Assembly: GCA_035638575.1 (NCBI GenBank)
Contig: DASQZT010000151.1
Span: 25,093 to 89,092 of the forward strand
Direction of reading: 5' to 3'
Source: DASQZT01 sp035638575
GTDB taxonomy: Bacteria > Acidobacteriota > Terriglobia > Bryobacterales > Bryobacteraceae
Length of the DNA: 64,000 nt
Shown: in pieces, positions 43,480 through 52,720 of the stretch
How the letters are laid out: each line of letters starts with the position of its first letter
Numbering within the stretch: the first letter of the stretch is position 1
The notes under the pieces: generated by a model
Databases searched by the model: none
The model's input: only the letters and a program-made list of their open reading frames with translations
What the model was told of the DNA's origin: nothing
Program-made: the position numbers and the translations under genes

Positions 43480-43781
43480 GCCGCCCAGGGTGCCCGGAGG
43501 ACGCTGGGGGTCGATCCGGAAGGAAACCGGGGAAGGAAGCCGCAGACGGAGCCTTTCAGCGGGGACCGGAAGGCCGGGTACAGGACCTAATGCCACTCCG
43601 GGTTTTACGAAGGACTGCGGAACACTACCTGGAGGTGTTTGTGGCCAACGATACGGAGCCCAGTTTCCTGTTCGGCATTGACGGCCGGGGTGAATTTGAA
43701 GAGATCGTGTTGAGAGCGGGAGCCGCCTACAGGGATGGCGGCGGGAGTATCTCGCGCATGGGGGCCGATTACCGCGATTAA
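43480..43781 (+). pseudogene. Decayed fragment of a CRTAC1 (FG-GAP/ASPIC) gene
   Basis: Pieces of a relative of the gene at 56921-58615 are recognisable in order. GVDPEGNRG, then KPQTEPFSGDRKAGYRT, a TAA stop, CHSGFYEGLRNT, then after a deletion and frame change YLEVFVANDTEPSFLF, DGRGEFEEIVLRAGAAY and SISRMGADYRD before a stop at 43781. The intact gene has KPQTEPFCGDLKAGYRTYCH and VFVANDTEPNFLF at these places. At least two internal deletions, a stop and a frameshift show it is dead. Confidence 0.85.
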
Positions 43782-43922
43782 GCCCGTATCCACGTGGCAG
43801 GTGCATCCGGATTGAAAGGGACGTCTGAAATATTCTGATCATATTCGTATGAGTTGTGATAACTTGGCCAAAGGCGTGGGCTGGCTGGCTAAGAGGTCCG
43901 CGCCTATGGTCTGGTGTACCTT

Positions 43923-45620
43923 ATGCGACGATTCAGTCTTGTACTGTTCCCTCTTCTCTCCAGCGCTTGCGCCTTTGGGCAGGTCCGCGACTTTGTCAGT
44001 TTCGCCAAAGAACTGATCGATCCGGACGCGCTCACCCGAGTCGATTTCATTGCGACCAAGATGGACTCCAGCTATGACCGCACCGGCGGGAACCAGGACG
44101 GATTTCTGAAGGAGCGATACAGCAGCGATGGGGTCTATACCATCACAGAACTGGAAGGTCCGGGTGTGATTCGCCGCTTCTATGCGGGCACGCCCGGGGG
44201 AGTGCTGCGCATCTATATCGACGGCGACCCAAAGCCGGTCATTGAGATGCCGTGCACCGAGTTCTTCTCCGGCGGCACCGCGCCGTTTCTGCGGCCCGTC
44301 GTCGGGCCCATGGGCGGATCGAACCATGCCTACTTCCCGATCCCGTACGCCAAGTCGATCAAAATCCAAACCAGTCGCCGGACGGACCCGGAGCCGGCAA
44401 GACCCGGCGATGTGTTCTCCGCCAGGACCGGCGGCGTTGGTATCTACTATCAGGTCACCTACCAGACCTTTCCCAAGGGAACTCCCGTCCGCTCCCTTCG
44501 GTTGCCGCTGACGGGCGACGAGCAAGCCGTCTGGAAGCGTGTAGTCGAAACCTGGAGCAACCCCGGTCGCGATCTCAGGCCGGCAGGGCTTGCACGGCTG
44601 ACGGTGGACCAGGACATCCGCGTGGCACCCGGCCAAACCGCTAGTTTGGCGAACCTCACCGGCGCCGGCGCCATCGACGCTGTCCAGCTAAAGGTCGATC
44701 CTCCCGATGCGGCGCTCCTGCGCTCTACGTTGCTGCGCATGCGCTGGGACGATGAGAAAACCGATGCCGTGGATTGCCCCTTGGGAGACTTCTTCGGCAA
44801 TGCCTTCAGCCGGGTGCTTTATAAGAGCCTGCTGATGGGTCTGACTGAGGAAGGGTTCTACACCTACTTCTCGATGCCCTTCGCCTCGAGTGGTCAAATC
44901 AGCATTGTCAACCAGAGCGCAACCCAGACCCTGACGGTTCGCTCAAAGGTGGTCTGGCACAAAACCCAGGGCATGGCGGAAAATGTCGGGCATTTTCACG
45001 CCAAGTGGCGGCGCGAGGAAGTTGTGGCTGTGAACACGGGGGGCAAGAACACGACGGGCGAGTACAATTATCCGGTTCTGGATGTGCGCGGGCAGGGCCG
45101 CTATGTCGGCATGAACTTCAACGTCTTCAACCGCCAACTTCGGTGGTGGGGCGAGGGTGATCCCATGATTTTCGTAGACGATGAAGTGTGGCCGCCCAGC
45201 CTGCACGGCACCGGTACCGAGGAATATTTCAACGACGGCTGGAATTTTCACGAGTACATCATGGCTGTGGGCGCCGACCCGAAAGCCAGGGAGCCGAACT
45301 TCGCCGCTATCTCCGGCGTTCTTGATCCCGGCATCGAGTCGCCCAGGAACTGCTACGGCGGCAACGCTGTATTTGTTTTCCACCTTGCCGACTCCATGCC
45401 GTTCCAGAAGCACCTCCGGGTAACTTTTGAGCACGGCTCGGCAAACGACTTTACCAACGATTATTCGAGCACGGCTTTCTGGTACGCTCGCCCGGGCGGC
45501 ATGGACTTTTTCGTCATGCGGCCGCCCGAGGAGCGCGGTGTGATTCCTACGGACCAGTGGCCGAGCATGCGCCAGCAAGCCGTAGAGAGGCAAGCAGCCC
45601 AGGGGGCCGCTGCCAGATAG
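43923..45620 (+). CDS. Secreted DUF2961 protein (GH172-type glycosidase)
   Basis: A 565-residue DUF2961 protein with a signal peptide (residues 1-19, ending CAFGQ). DUF2961 defines family GH172, which includes alpha-D-fructofuranosidases and D-arabinan-degrading enzymes. Two jelly-roll halves are seen; ITELEGPGVIRRFYAGTP and VDCPLGDFFGNAFSR lie in the first, and the GEGDPMIFVDDEVWPP and HGTGTEEYFNDGW blocks with a conserved Glu pair in the second. DYSSTAFWYARP ends the domain. A paralog lies at 52721-54163. The start is the ATG at 43923. Confidence 0.88.
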   Translation: MRRFSLVLFPLLSSACAFGQVRDFVSFAKELIDPDALTRVDFIATKMDSSYDRTGGNQDGFLKERYSSDGVYTITELEGPGVIRRFYAGTPGGVLRIYIDGDPKPVIEMPCTEFFSGGTAPFLRPVVGPMGGSNHAYFPIPYAKSIKIQTSRRTDPEPARPGDVFSARTGGVGIYYQVTYQTFPKGTPVRSLRLPLTGDEQAVWKRVVETWSNPGRDLRPAGLARLTVDQDIRVAPGQTASLANLTGAGAIDAVQLKVDPPDAALLRSTLLRMRWDDEKTDAVDCPLGDFFGNAFSRVLYKSLLMGLTEEGFYTYFSMPFASSGQISIVNQSATQTLTVRSKVVWHKTQGMAENVGHFHAKWRREEVVAVNTGGKNTTGEYNYPVLDVRGQGRYVGMNFNVFNRQLRWWGEGDPMIFVDDEVWPPSLHGTGTEEYFNDGWNFHEYIMAVGADPKAREPNFAAISGVLDPGIESPRNCYGGNAVFVFHLADSMPFQKHLRVTFEHGSANDFTNDYSSTAFWYARPGGMDFFVMRPPEERGVIPTDQWPSMRQQAVERQAAQGAAAR

Positions 45621-45718
45621 GTCACTTTCGCATCAGCTCAAGCACGCCGGACGCAGATTTCACTGTGAAGCATCGATGGTTCAAATGCAGCGGCCAGAAT
45701 GGAGGATTCAAATATAAA

Positions 45719-46681
45719 ATGTCTACTTTTCGTATCCTGCTGGTTTTGTCCGGTATGGCAACGGTGGGCTCCGCCCAGCAGCGTATCATCCCGGTATGGC
45801 CCGGTGTGGCGCCGGGGTCCGAGGGCTGGACCCAAAAGGAAGTCGGGTATCCCAATCCACGGACGAGCGAGAAGATGGTACGCAACGTTGTCACACCTAC
45901 CCTTACAGCCTTCTTGCCCGACAAATCGAAGGCGAACGGCACCGCTGTGTTGATCGCTCCCGGCGGCGGGTTTCGTTTTCTCTCGTGGGACAGCGAGGGT
46001 GTGTTCGTGGCAGAATACCTCAAAGCGTTGGGCGTAGCCGCGTTCGTGCTCAAGTACCGCCTTGGCGAGACGCCGGCGGATCCGGCGGAATTCGAGCGGA
46101 TAGTGAGCGCAATGCTCAGTCGCCTCAGCCGCGCAACGCCCGCACGCGAATCCTCCGGCGCGCCCGGGACAAGCCCTGTTGCCGCTGCTGCCGGAGCCCC
46201 CGGGGCCGGTGATGACAGTGGACTGAACATACAGGCAATGGCGGTTGCGGATGCCCGGCAGGCGATGAAAGTGGTGCGCCAGCATGCCGCCGAGTGGGGA
46301 ATCAAGCCGGACCGGGTTGGCCTGATGGGCTTTTCGGCCGGCGCGATCGCGACCATGGGAGTTGTCATGAACCATGACGCGGAAGCCCGCCCGGACTTTG
46401 CGGCGCCAATCTACGGCGGCAGCACGAACGGCGCCGCGGTTCCGGACGATGCGCCTCCGCTCTTTATCTGCGTCGCTGACGATGATCGCCTGATGTCGGG
46501 TTCCAGCGCCAAACTGTATACCGACTGGAAGGCGGCTAACAAACCAGCCGAATTGCACATCTATTCGAAAGGCGGCCATGGCTTCGGGTTAACAAAGCAC
46601 AACCTGCCAGTGGACACCTGGATCGATCGTTTTCGCGACTGGCTCGACGTGCAGGGCTTGCTCAGGCCGGCGGCCAAATAG
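45719..46681 (+). CDS. Secreted alpha/beta-hydrolase (esterase-like)
   Basis: A 320-residue alpha/beta-hydrolase. A signal peptide (residues 1-18, ending VGSA) is followed by WPGVAPGSEG and AVLIAPGGGFRFLSWDSEG, the oxyanion-hole region. The nucleophile elbow is GLMGFSAGAI and the His is in SKGGHGFGL near the C terminus; ADDDRLM supplies the Asp. This group includes acetyl-xylan and other sugar esterases. It follows the GH172-type gene by about 100 bases, so it probably removes ester groups from the same glycan. GGAGG lies at 45701. Confidence 0.85.
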   Translation: MSTFRILLVLSGMATVGSAQQRIIPVWPGVAPGSEGWTQKEVGYPNPRTSEKMVRNVVTPTLTAFLPDKSKANGTAVLIAPGGGFRFLSWDSEGVFVAEYLKALGVAAFVLKYRLGETPADPAEFERIVSAMLSRLSRATPARESSGAPGTSPVAAAAGAPGAGDDSGLNIQAMAVADARQAMKVVRQHAAEWGIKPDRVGLMGFSAGAIATMGVVMNHDAEARPDFAAPIYGGSTNGAAVPDDAPPLFICVADDDRLMSGSSAKLYTDWKAANKPAELHIYSKGGHGFGLTKHNLPVDTWIDRFRDWLDVQGLLRPAAK

Positions 46682-47069
46682 GACGCATACACTTACTGTG
46701 AACGTCAAGATGACCGGGTGGTAATCTACGACCGGTTCTGGCCCTATTCCAAGCAGGCTGACGTAGCTCACGGCCATCCGGTCGAGTTCATGCAGCAGGT
46801 GCGGGAGGCTTTTCCGTCCCGGAATGCGTACGTCCGCATTCACCGCAGGCGACGAAAAGCTGGATCTGAATCTCTGCCGCCGCGGGGCATTGGAACACCT
46901 GCGCCGGGCCATCCGGCTGGGGCGCGCGCAAGTATGTCGCTAGATTGAACGGTCAAAACGCGGCTGCCCATCACCAGCTTGGCATACTTCGCCTCCTTGA
47001 TGGGTGCGAAGGACCTAGAGCACCCCGGCACTTTCCTCGCCGGAACTCCAGGCAAGGAGAGCCTACACT
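46682..47069. other. No confident gene; possible coding relics
   Basis: The first half has a frame with DDRVVIYDRFWPYSKQADV and FMQQVREAF; a second frame near 46850-46945 reads LDLNLCRRGALEHLRRAIRL before a stop. Both look more protein-like than chance but lack starts and do not join, so this may be the remnant of a lost gene. Nothing else is seen. Confidence 0.3.
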
Positions 47070-47606
47070 TCAGGCCGTCTGGGCTGCGATGCGTTCGCCG
47101 CGGGCGACTCTGCGGCTGAGCCAAGCGTGGAGGCCGAACAGGGCGGCGGAGTACAGAAGGTCCGCGGCCAGGGTGCGGCCGTAAAAAGGAATGGCAGCCA
47201 CATAGCAAGCCACGAGACCGCCCAGCGTGTGGCTATAAGTGGTGGGGAAGTGGAGCCATACACCAAAGTTGGTGATGAGGAAGAATTGGAAGCTTCCAAT
47301 AGCCGCGGCCCCGCCGATACGAAACGGATCAGCGCTGGCGCGCAGCAACCGGCTTCCGATCCAGGCGTTCAGCAGGAAGGATGCGTAGACGAAGGGCGTG
47401 AAGAAGGAGTAGCCGCCGACGAGCGGGTCGGTGGCCGCCATCAGCAGCAGCGGCAAGAGGTAGGCCTGCCATCCGCGCAGGCGCGCACCGCCGAAGAGGC
47501 TGAGTCCACCCACCGGCGTGAAATTAGGCGCGTGTGGCACGAGGCGAGCCATGGCGCTGACGATGCTGAGACCGATGGCCAGCGATCTAGACGTGTTCTT
47601 CTGCAT
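47070..47606 (-). CDS. DUF6580-like integral membrane protein
   Basis: A 178-residue membrane protein with five or six hydrophobic segments and little else. The N-terminal LVPHAPNFTPVGGLSLFGGA is the hallmark of the DUF6580 putative transport proteins, which resemble substrate-binding subunits of ECF transporters. The ATG at 47606 follows AAGGAGA by seven bases; a longer frame to 47639 is less likely. No ATPase partner is nearby. Substrate unknown. Confidence 0.75.
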   Translation of the reverse strand: MQKNTSRSLAIGLSIVSAMARLVPHAPNFTPVGGLSLFGGARLRGWQAYLLPLLLMAATDPLVGGYSFFTPFVYASFLLNAWIGSRLLRASADPFRIGGAAAIGSFQFFLITNFGVWLHFPTTYSHTLGGLVACYVAAIPFYGRTLAADLLYSAALFGLHAWLSRRVARGERIAAQTA

Positions 47607-47643
47607 TCGCGTTCTCCTTAGATCGATCTTCTCAGTCAATTAT

Positions 47644-47670
47644 GTAACATGTCCATACGTAACATGTCCA
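47644..47670 (+). repeat. Tandem GTAACATGTCCA repeat
   Basis: Two exact copies of GTAACATGTCCA (47644-47655 and 47659-47670) separated by TAC, just upstream of the DUF6580 gene start. It could be an operator or the edge of an old insertion sequence. No transposase or matching inverted copy is seen within the next 500 bases. Confidence 0.4.
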
Positions 47671-47958
47671 GGCACCACGCAATCTTCTGCTCCATCACAC
47701 AACTGTTTCGGAAGCTTCTCAATGCAGGAGTTGGCGCGGCGCCCACCGTACAATAGGCCGGCTCGCCTGTCCCGATTCAGGATTATTCAGGATCGATTTT
47801 CCAGAATTCTCTTCAGTCGCACCTGTTATGCCCAAAGTCAAAACACCGCAAAAAGAGAATCCAGCTCTGCACTTGTAAACGGGGAAAGGAAAACATTCAC
47901 TACACGAGGAAGTTGGTTCACATCACGATATGCCGTCGGGGGAACGGGAAATTGTTGC

Positions 47959-48034
47959 TTGACAAGCTGTGAGATACGTGATACGTAAAGGATTGATCCA
48001 CATATCGAGAAATGTGTTCTGCAATGTAGAACAC
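47959..48034 (+). promoter_or_regulatory. Promoter and palindromic operator upstream of the TonB receptor gene (copy B)
   Basis: TTGACA (47959-47964), a 17-base spacer, TACGTA (47982-47987) and, 26 bases further, the perfect palindrome GTGTTCT-N7-AGAACAC at 48014-48034. It matches copy A at 43370-43441 in sequence and in every spacing. The TonB receptor gene starts 117 bases after the palindrome. The position suggests repression by blocking elongation or open-complex formation, with the IclR protein (41417-42268) as candidate. Confidence 0.7.
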
Positions 48035-48150
48035 CTAAAAGAGGAAGAGCGTGGGCCGTGGTAGCAGCATGTGCATGCCGTGAGTTCTATGCGATTCCCC
48101 TGACTGGACGGAGCTGGGCACCACGTCATGTCAACTGAAGGAGACTCACA

Positions 48151-51100
48151 ATGAAGACCGTACGTCTTGCGGTGTTTGCAATTTGCTTGGCCGCGTCCGC
48201 CAGCGGACAGGAAATCCGTGCCACGCTGTCGGGGACCGTAACCGACCCGTCCGGTGCGCCGGTTGTCGGCGCCACGATATCGTTACGGAACACGAGCACC
48301 AACTTCACCGTGACATCAACTACGACCACTGCCGGAGGATACTACTTTCCGCAGCTTCCGGACGGCCCATATGAGTTGAGCGCGGAAGCAACAGGCTTCC
48401 ACAAATACAGCCGCACTGGGATCCAACTGGCTGTTGCGGAAAAGGCCGTGGCGGACATCCGCCTCGAGATTGGGTCAGTCGCCGAATCTGTAACAGTTAC
48501 GGCTGCCCTGACCGGGATGGAAACGAACGAGTCGGTAACTGGCCAACTCTTAAATAACGTTGCGGTGATGGCGTTGCCCCTGAACGGCCGGAACTTCCTC
48601 ACCTCGCTGGTTCTGGCTGCGGGTGTGGTTTTCACACCGCAGGTTGGACCGAACGCGGGATGGAATGGTACCCGGCAGTGGGAGAGCGGCCCGTACGCGG
48701 GTGCGTTCACGATGCACGGCGGCGTTAACAACTCGAACGCCTTCCTCATCGACGGGTCGCCGATGGGGATCGAAGGCGGAGTCACTTGGATCCCGATGGA
48801 AGATGCCATCGAAGAACAGAAAGTTCAGACGCCCACCAGCGACGCATCCATGGGCCTGAGCGGCGGCGGCGTGACCAACGTGGTAATGAAGTCGGGGACT
48901 AATAAGTTTCACGGCGTCTTGAGCGAGTTCGTACGAAATAATCACTTCGAGGGCTTGCAGACGCAACTGCGGGCGGTCGGGACTCCAGCGGCCCAACATC
49001 AATGGAACAGTTTTTCAGCACTGGTCAGCGGACCCTTCATCAAGAACAAGTGGTTCTTCAGCGGCGGTTATGACGGGTACCGCGAGCGCTCCCCGTGGTC
49101 GAACGTAATCAGTGTTCCGTCGATACTCCAACGGGCTGGAGATTTCTCCCAAACCTTCAACGGCGCCGGCCAGCAGGTCCAGATCTACGATCCTCTCACC
49201 ACCAATGTCGTGAGCGGAAGCTACGTGCGCAATCCGTTCCCCGGCAACATACTGCCGGCGAGCCGCATCAGCCAGATCGCGACGAATCTTTCGCCATTCT
49301 GGCCGGTGCCGGACACGGCCGGGGTTGCGTTTACCCACACCAATAACTATGTGATGGTCGCGCCCGGGAAGTTGGCGAACGACGCGTGGCACATCAAGTC
49401 GGATTACGATTGGAACCAGAAGCATCGCACGAACTTCACGATGTCACAAAATTGGGGCTATCAGAAGGGTAGTAGGAGCGGGTTCGCCGGCGGGAGTCCG
49501 GCTAATACCGCCACTTGGCCGGATATCCGGGTCCATGAGGGAGCGGTGCTCGATCACACCTGGTCGGTGAACTCCACTACGATGGTCGACGCCCGTCTCA
49601 CTTGGGACCGCTGGCATGAGTACAGCAGCCATAACGATGCCGCTTTAGACTTCGACGGATCGACGCTGGGGTTCACTGGACCTTACAGTCCGTACGGAGC
49701 CCATTTCCCCCAAATTGCCGTCAGCGGCATGGCCACGATGGGCACCGCCGCTTGGACGTACCGTGCGCAAAACCTTTACAGCGCCGGCTTGGATGTTTCC
49801 AAAGCCCTCGGCCGGAACACGCTGAAGATGGGAGGCCGGGCGATCGAAAACCGCTATCCCAACGAGTCGCGCGGTGCCTTCCTGGGCAGCTTCGCCTTCA
49901 CCGGAGGCTACACGCAACAGAATGCTCAGTTGACCGCGCCCACTTCCGGCTATGGCTTCGCCTCGTTCATGTTGGGCTATCCGAGCAGTGGAAGCGCGAA
50001 CACGTACGATTCCTTGATTGCCTACACCCACACCTATAGCTCCTACATCCAGGACGACTTCAGGGTGAGCGATAAGCTGACGCTGAACTTCGGTCTGCGG
50101 TGGGACATCCAGACCCCGCCGGTCGAGCAACTCAACCGCGCGGTGCAGACCTTTGATCCGACTGGGGCCTCCACTTTGAACGGCGTGCCGGTCGAGGGCG
50201 GCCTGGTCTTCACCGACAACAACCACCGCACGCGGTATGACACCCACTACCGTGACTTCCAGCCGCGCTTGGGCTTAGCCTACAACGTTCTCCGGAAGAC
50301 GGTGATCCGCGCCGGTTACGGCTTGAGTATGCTGCCGAACAACCAGTTTGGTGGACTGGGGGGGCCCGCCATCGACCAGAGCGGATACAGCTCCAGCACG
50401 CCGTTCGTGGCAACCCTGGGCTCCGGCCTGCAGTCGTACATCCCCAACCTGCCGGGAACGGGAACCTTTGCCGACCCCTATCCGAACGGCTTCCTGCCGC
50501 CTACCCGAAACTCGGCCGGACTGTTGACCTACGTTGGGAGGGCTGTGAGCTTCGTCAATCCGGGTTACGTCGTCCCGCGCATCCACCTGTTCAATTTGGG
50601 AGTCCAAAGGGAACTGCCATGGGCTTCAGTGTTAGAAGTTTCTTACGTTGGTAGCCGTACGCGGAAATACCCCGTCACCCGCTCTCTCAACATTGTGCCG
50701 CTCGCTCAGCAGCTCGCGGCGCTCGGCAATGCCAACTATTTTAACCAGGCAGTTGCGAATCCGTACTACGGCGCGCCGCAACTGGTCGGGACGACCTACA
50801 ACAACCCGACCGTCACCAACGCTACGCTGATGACGCCGTACCCACAATTCACCACGGTCAGTGAACTTGGAAACCCCGTCGGCTCGGTCAGTTACAACTC
50901 GCTGGAGAGCCGATGGAACAAGCGCATGAGCCATGGCGTGCTGGTCACACTAGCGTACACGTACTCCAAGAAGATGTCGGCGTTATCGTATCGGACAACC
51001 TGGGACACGGCCCCGCTGAGACAGATAGACTCGCAGGACGTCCCACAACAGGTCAGCCTGGCTGGATTTTGGGACATTCCGTTTGGCAGGGGCAGGCTTC

Positions 51101-51597
51101 TGGGCAACTCCTGGGGCAGAACGCTGGACCGGGTGCTCGGCGAGTGGCGTTACAACATTACCATCGACAAGATGGTCGGGTATCCGCTCGCCATGCCGGG
51201 AATCGCAGTCAGCAACCCTCTGAGTCCGAGCCCGACTAACGGCCTGTATTTCAACACCTGTACCCAATTGCTCAGCGGATCCCTCTTTCAGTGTCCCTCG
51301 ACCAGCTCGCCGGTCGTGTGGCGCCAGGCGAACTACAACGAGATCACCAGGTACTCCACGCTTTGGGACCAAGTCCGAGCCCCGACTCGGGCCATCTGGA
51401 ATATGTCGCTGTTCAAGGAGATCCCGGTAAACGACCGTATCTCCTTCCAGTTGCGCGCGGAGGCTTTTAACGCGTTCAACACACCGCAGTACAGCGCTCC
51501 TGATACGACTTTAACGGACGCGCTGTTTGGACAGGTCACAAAGGTACAGTATAATTATCCGCGCAACATGCAGTTTGCGTTGCGGCTCATCTTCTAA
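48151..51597 (+). CDS. TonB-dependent receptor with carboxypeptidase-like N-terminal domain
   Basis: A 1148-residue outer-membrane receptor of the Oar-like type abundant in Acidobacteriota. Signal peptide (residues 1-22); CarboxypepD_reg-like domain (about 25-110: TLSGTVTDPSGAPVVGATIS); plug (about 115-240: LNGRNFLTSLVLAAGV, ITGG-like GLSGGGVTNVVMKSGTNKFHG); then the beta barrel ending in YPRNMQFALRLIF with a C-terminal Phe. It would import an oligosaccharide or other large substrate. The RBS AAGGAG lies at 48138. No SusD-like partner is present. Confidence 0.92.
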   Translation: MKTVRLAVFAICLAASASGQEIRATLSGTVTDPSGAPVVGATISLRNTSTNFTVTSTTTTAGGYYFPQLPDGPYELSAEATGFHKYSRTGIQLAVAEKAVADIRLEIGSVAESVTVTAALTGMETNESVTGQLLNNVAVMALPLNGRNFLTSLVLAAGVVFTPQVGPNAGWNGTRQWESGPYAGAFTMHGGVNNSNAFLIDGSPMGIEGGVTWIPMEDAIEEQKVQTPTSDASMGLSGGGVTNVVMKSGTNKFHGVLSEFVRNNHFEGLQTQLRAVGTPAAQHQWNSFSALVSGPFIKNKWFFSGGYDGYRERSPWSNVISVPSILQRAGDFSQTFNGAGQQVQIYDPLTTNVVSGSYVRNPFPGNILPASRISQIATNLSPFWPVPDTAGVAFTHTNNYVMVAPGKLANDAWHIKSDYDWNQKHRTNFTMSQNWGYQKGSRSGFAGGSPANTATWPDIRVHEGAVLDHTWSVNSTTMVDARLTWDRWHEYSSHNDAALDFDGSTLGFTGPYSPYGAHFPQIAVSGMATMGTAAWTYRAQNLYSAGLDVSKALGRNTLKMGGRAIENRYPNESRGAFLGSFAFTGGYTQQNAQLTAPTSGYGFASFMLGYPSSGSANTYDSLIAYTHTYSSYIQDDFRVSDKLTLNFGLRWDIQTPPVEQLNRAVQTFDPTGASTLNGVPVEGGLVFTDNNHRTRYDTHYRDFQPRLGLAYNVLRKTVIRAGYGLSMLPNNQFGGLGGPAIDQSGYSSSTPFVATLGSGLQSYIPNLPGTGTFADPYPNGFLPPTRNSAGLLTYVGRAVSFVNPGYVVPRIHLFNLGVQRELPWASVLEVSYVGSRTRKYPVTRSLNIVPLAQQLAALGNANYFNQAVANPYYGAPQLVGTTYNNPTVTNATLMTPYPQFTTVSELGNPVGSVSYNSLESRWNKRMSHGVLVTLAYTYSKKMSALSYRTTWDTAPLRQIDSQDVPQQVSLAGFWDIPFGRGRLLGNSWGRTLDRVLGEWRYNITIDKMVGYPLAMPGIAVSNPLSPSPTNGLYFNTCTQLLSGSLFQCPSTSSPVVWRQANYNEITRYSTLWDQVRAPTRAIWNMSLFKEIPVNDRISFQLRAEAFNAFNTPQYSAPDTTLTDALFGQVTKVQYNYPRNMQFALRLIF

Positions 51598-51722
51598 TCC
51601 GCGCCGGGACGCATGTGGTCTGCAAAATGTGAAAGTTCGGGCTGTCCCGCCAGCCGGGATGGTCTGCACGGAATGGAGCCCCCACGTACACTCCACATAC
51701 GTATGCTGCCGCGCTGAGTTTC

Positions 51723-52673
51723 GTGATCTTCAGCATGTTCTGCTGGGGATCGTGGCCCAATTTCCTCAAAGCCATGCCGAAATGGCGGCTGGAATACTTC
51801 TACCTGGATTACGCGTTCGGTTTTCTCATCACGGGCCTGGCGATCGGGGCAACGTTCGGTTCGACAGCCTCACTGCTTCCCGGATCGGCCTTTCTGGTTC
51901 GGTTGGTAAGAGCGGCCCCGCTGGAAGCGTTTTTCGCCATGTCGGGTGGGTTTCTCTGGAGCTTGGGCAACGTGCTGATGGTGAACAGCATCATGATTGC
52001 CGGCCTAGCAGTCGCTTTTCCTGTTACTTCCATCCCGGCCATGGTCCTGGGCGTAGGCATTGCCTATTGGACGCAGCCGATCGGAAATCCGCTCTATTTG
52101 TCCGCAAGCGTGGTGGTCCTCCTGCTTGCCGGTTTCGCCAACGCGCGAGCATATGGCCGGCTCGGCAACCCAGTGGAGACCGACAAGCCAAAGGGTATCA
52201 AGTTGGCTCTCCTGGCCGGTATCATGGTGGGCATTTTCCCTCCCTGCGTCGGCCGCGCAATTACCGGCGTCCATGCGCTGGACTCCTATACGGTTTCGAT
52301 CTACTTCATGATCGGGGCACTGGCGGCAACGCTGGTGGCCGTGCCGCTTCTTCTTGCACATCCCCTAGTGGGAGAAATCGGCAGATGGAACGGTTACTGG
52401 CACGGCAAGAGATCCTGGCACGTGCTTGGACTTCTGGCCGGATTCGTTTGGAGCTTCGGGACTATGTTCAATTTCCTGTCGGCGAAAACGGTCGGCATGG
52501 CGATAAGCTGGGGTATCGGCAGCGGCGCCAATATGGTGGGGGCGCTGTGGGGAATCTTTCTCTGGCGGGAATTCGCGCATGGCGACTCGCGCGCGAAGGT
52601 CCTAATCGCGATCAGCTTGGCGCTGTACGTTGCGGGAGTCACCGGAGTAGCGCTGGCATATAATGGCTCGTGA
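51723..52673 (+). CDS. DMT-superfamily sugar/ureide-type transporter
   Basis: A 316-residue protein with ten hydrophobic segments. MFCWGSWPNFLKAMPKWRLE followed by YLDYAFGF resembles the ureide-permease/GRP sugar-transporter branch. It probably moves a monosaccharide or small product through the inner membrane. The start is a problem: the GTG at 51723 is used, but the same frame reads TYAAALSF just upstream, a plausible family N terminus without ATG, GTG or TTG. Either a CTG at 51714 is used or the 5' end has been damaged. It overlaps a GTG of the next frame at its stop. Confidence 0.78.
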   Translation: MIFSMFCWGSWPNFLKAMPKWRLEYFYLDYAFGFLITGLAIGATFGSTASLLPGSAFLVRLVRAAPLEAFFAMSGGFLWSLGNVLMVNSIMIAGLAVAFPVTSIPAMVLGVGIAYWTQPIGNPLYLSASVVVLLLAGFANARAYGRLGNPVETDKPKGIKLALLAGIMVGIFPPCVGRAITGVHALDSYTVSIYFMIGALAATLVAVPLLLAHPLVGEIGRWNGYWHGKRSWHVLGLLAGFVWSFGTMFNFLSAKTVGMAISWGIGSGANMVGALWGIFLWREFAHGDSRAKVLIAISLALYVAGVTGVALAYNGS

Positions 52674-52720
52674 GCCGCACCTGCCTGAATACAGGGATTG
52701 CAATTTGGAGACAAGGACCA

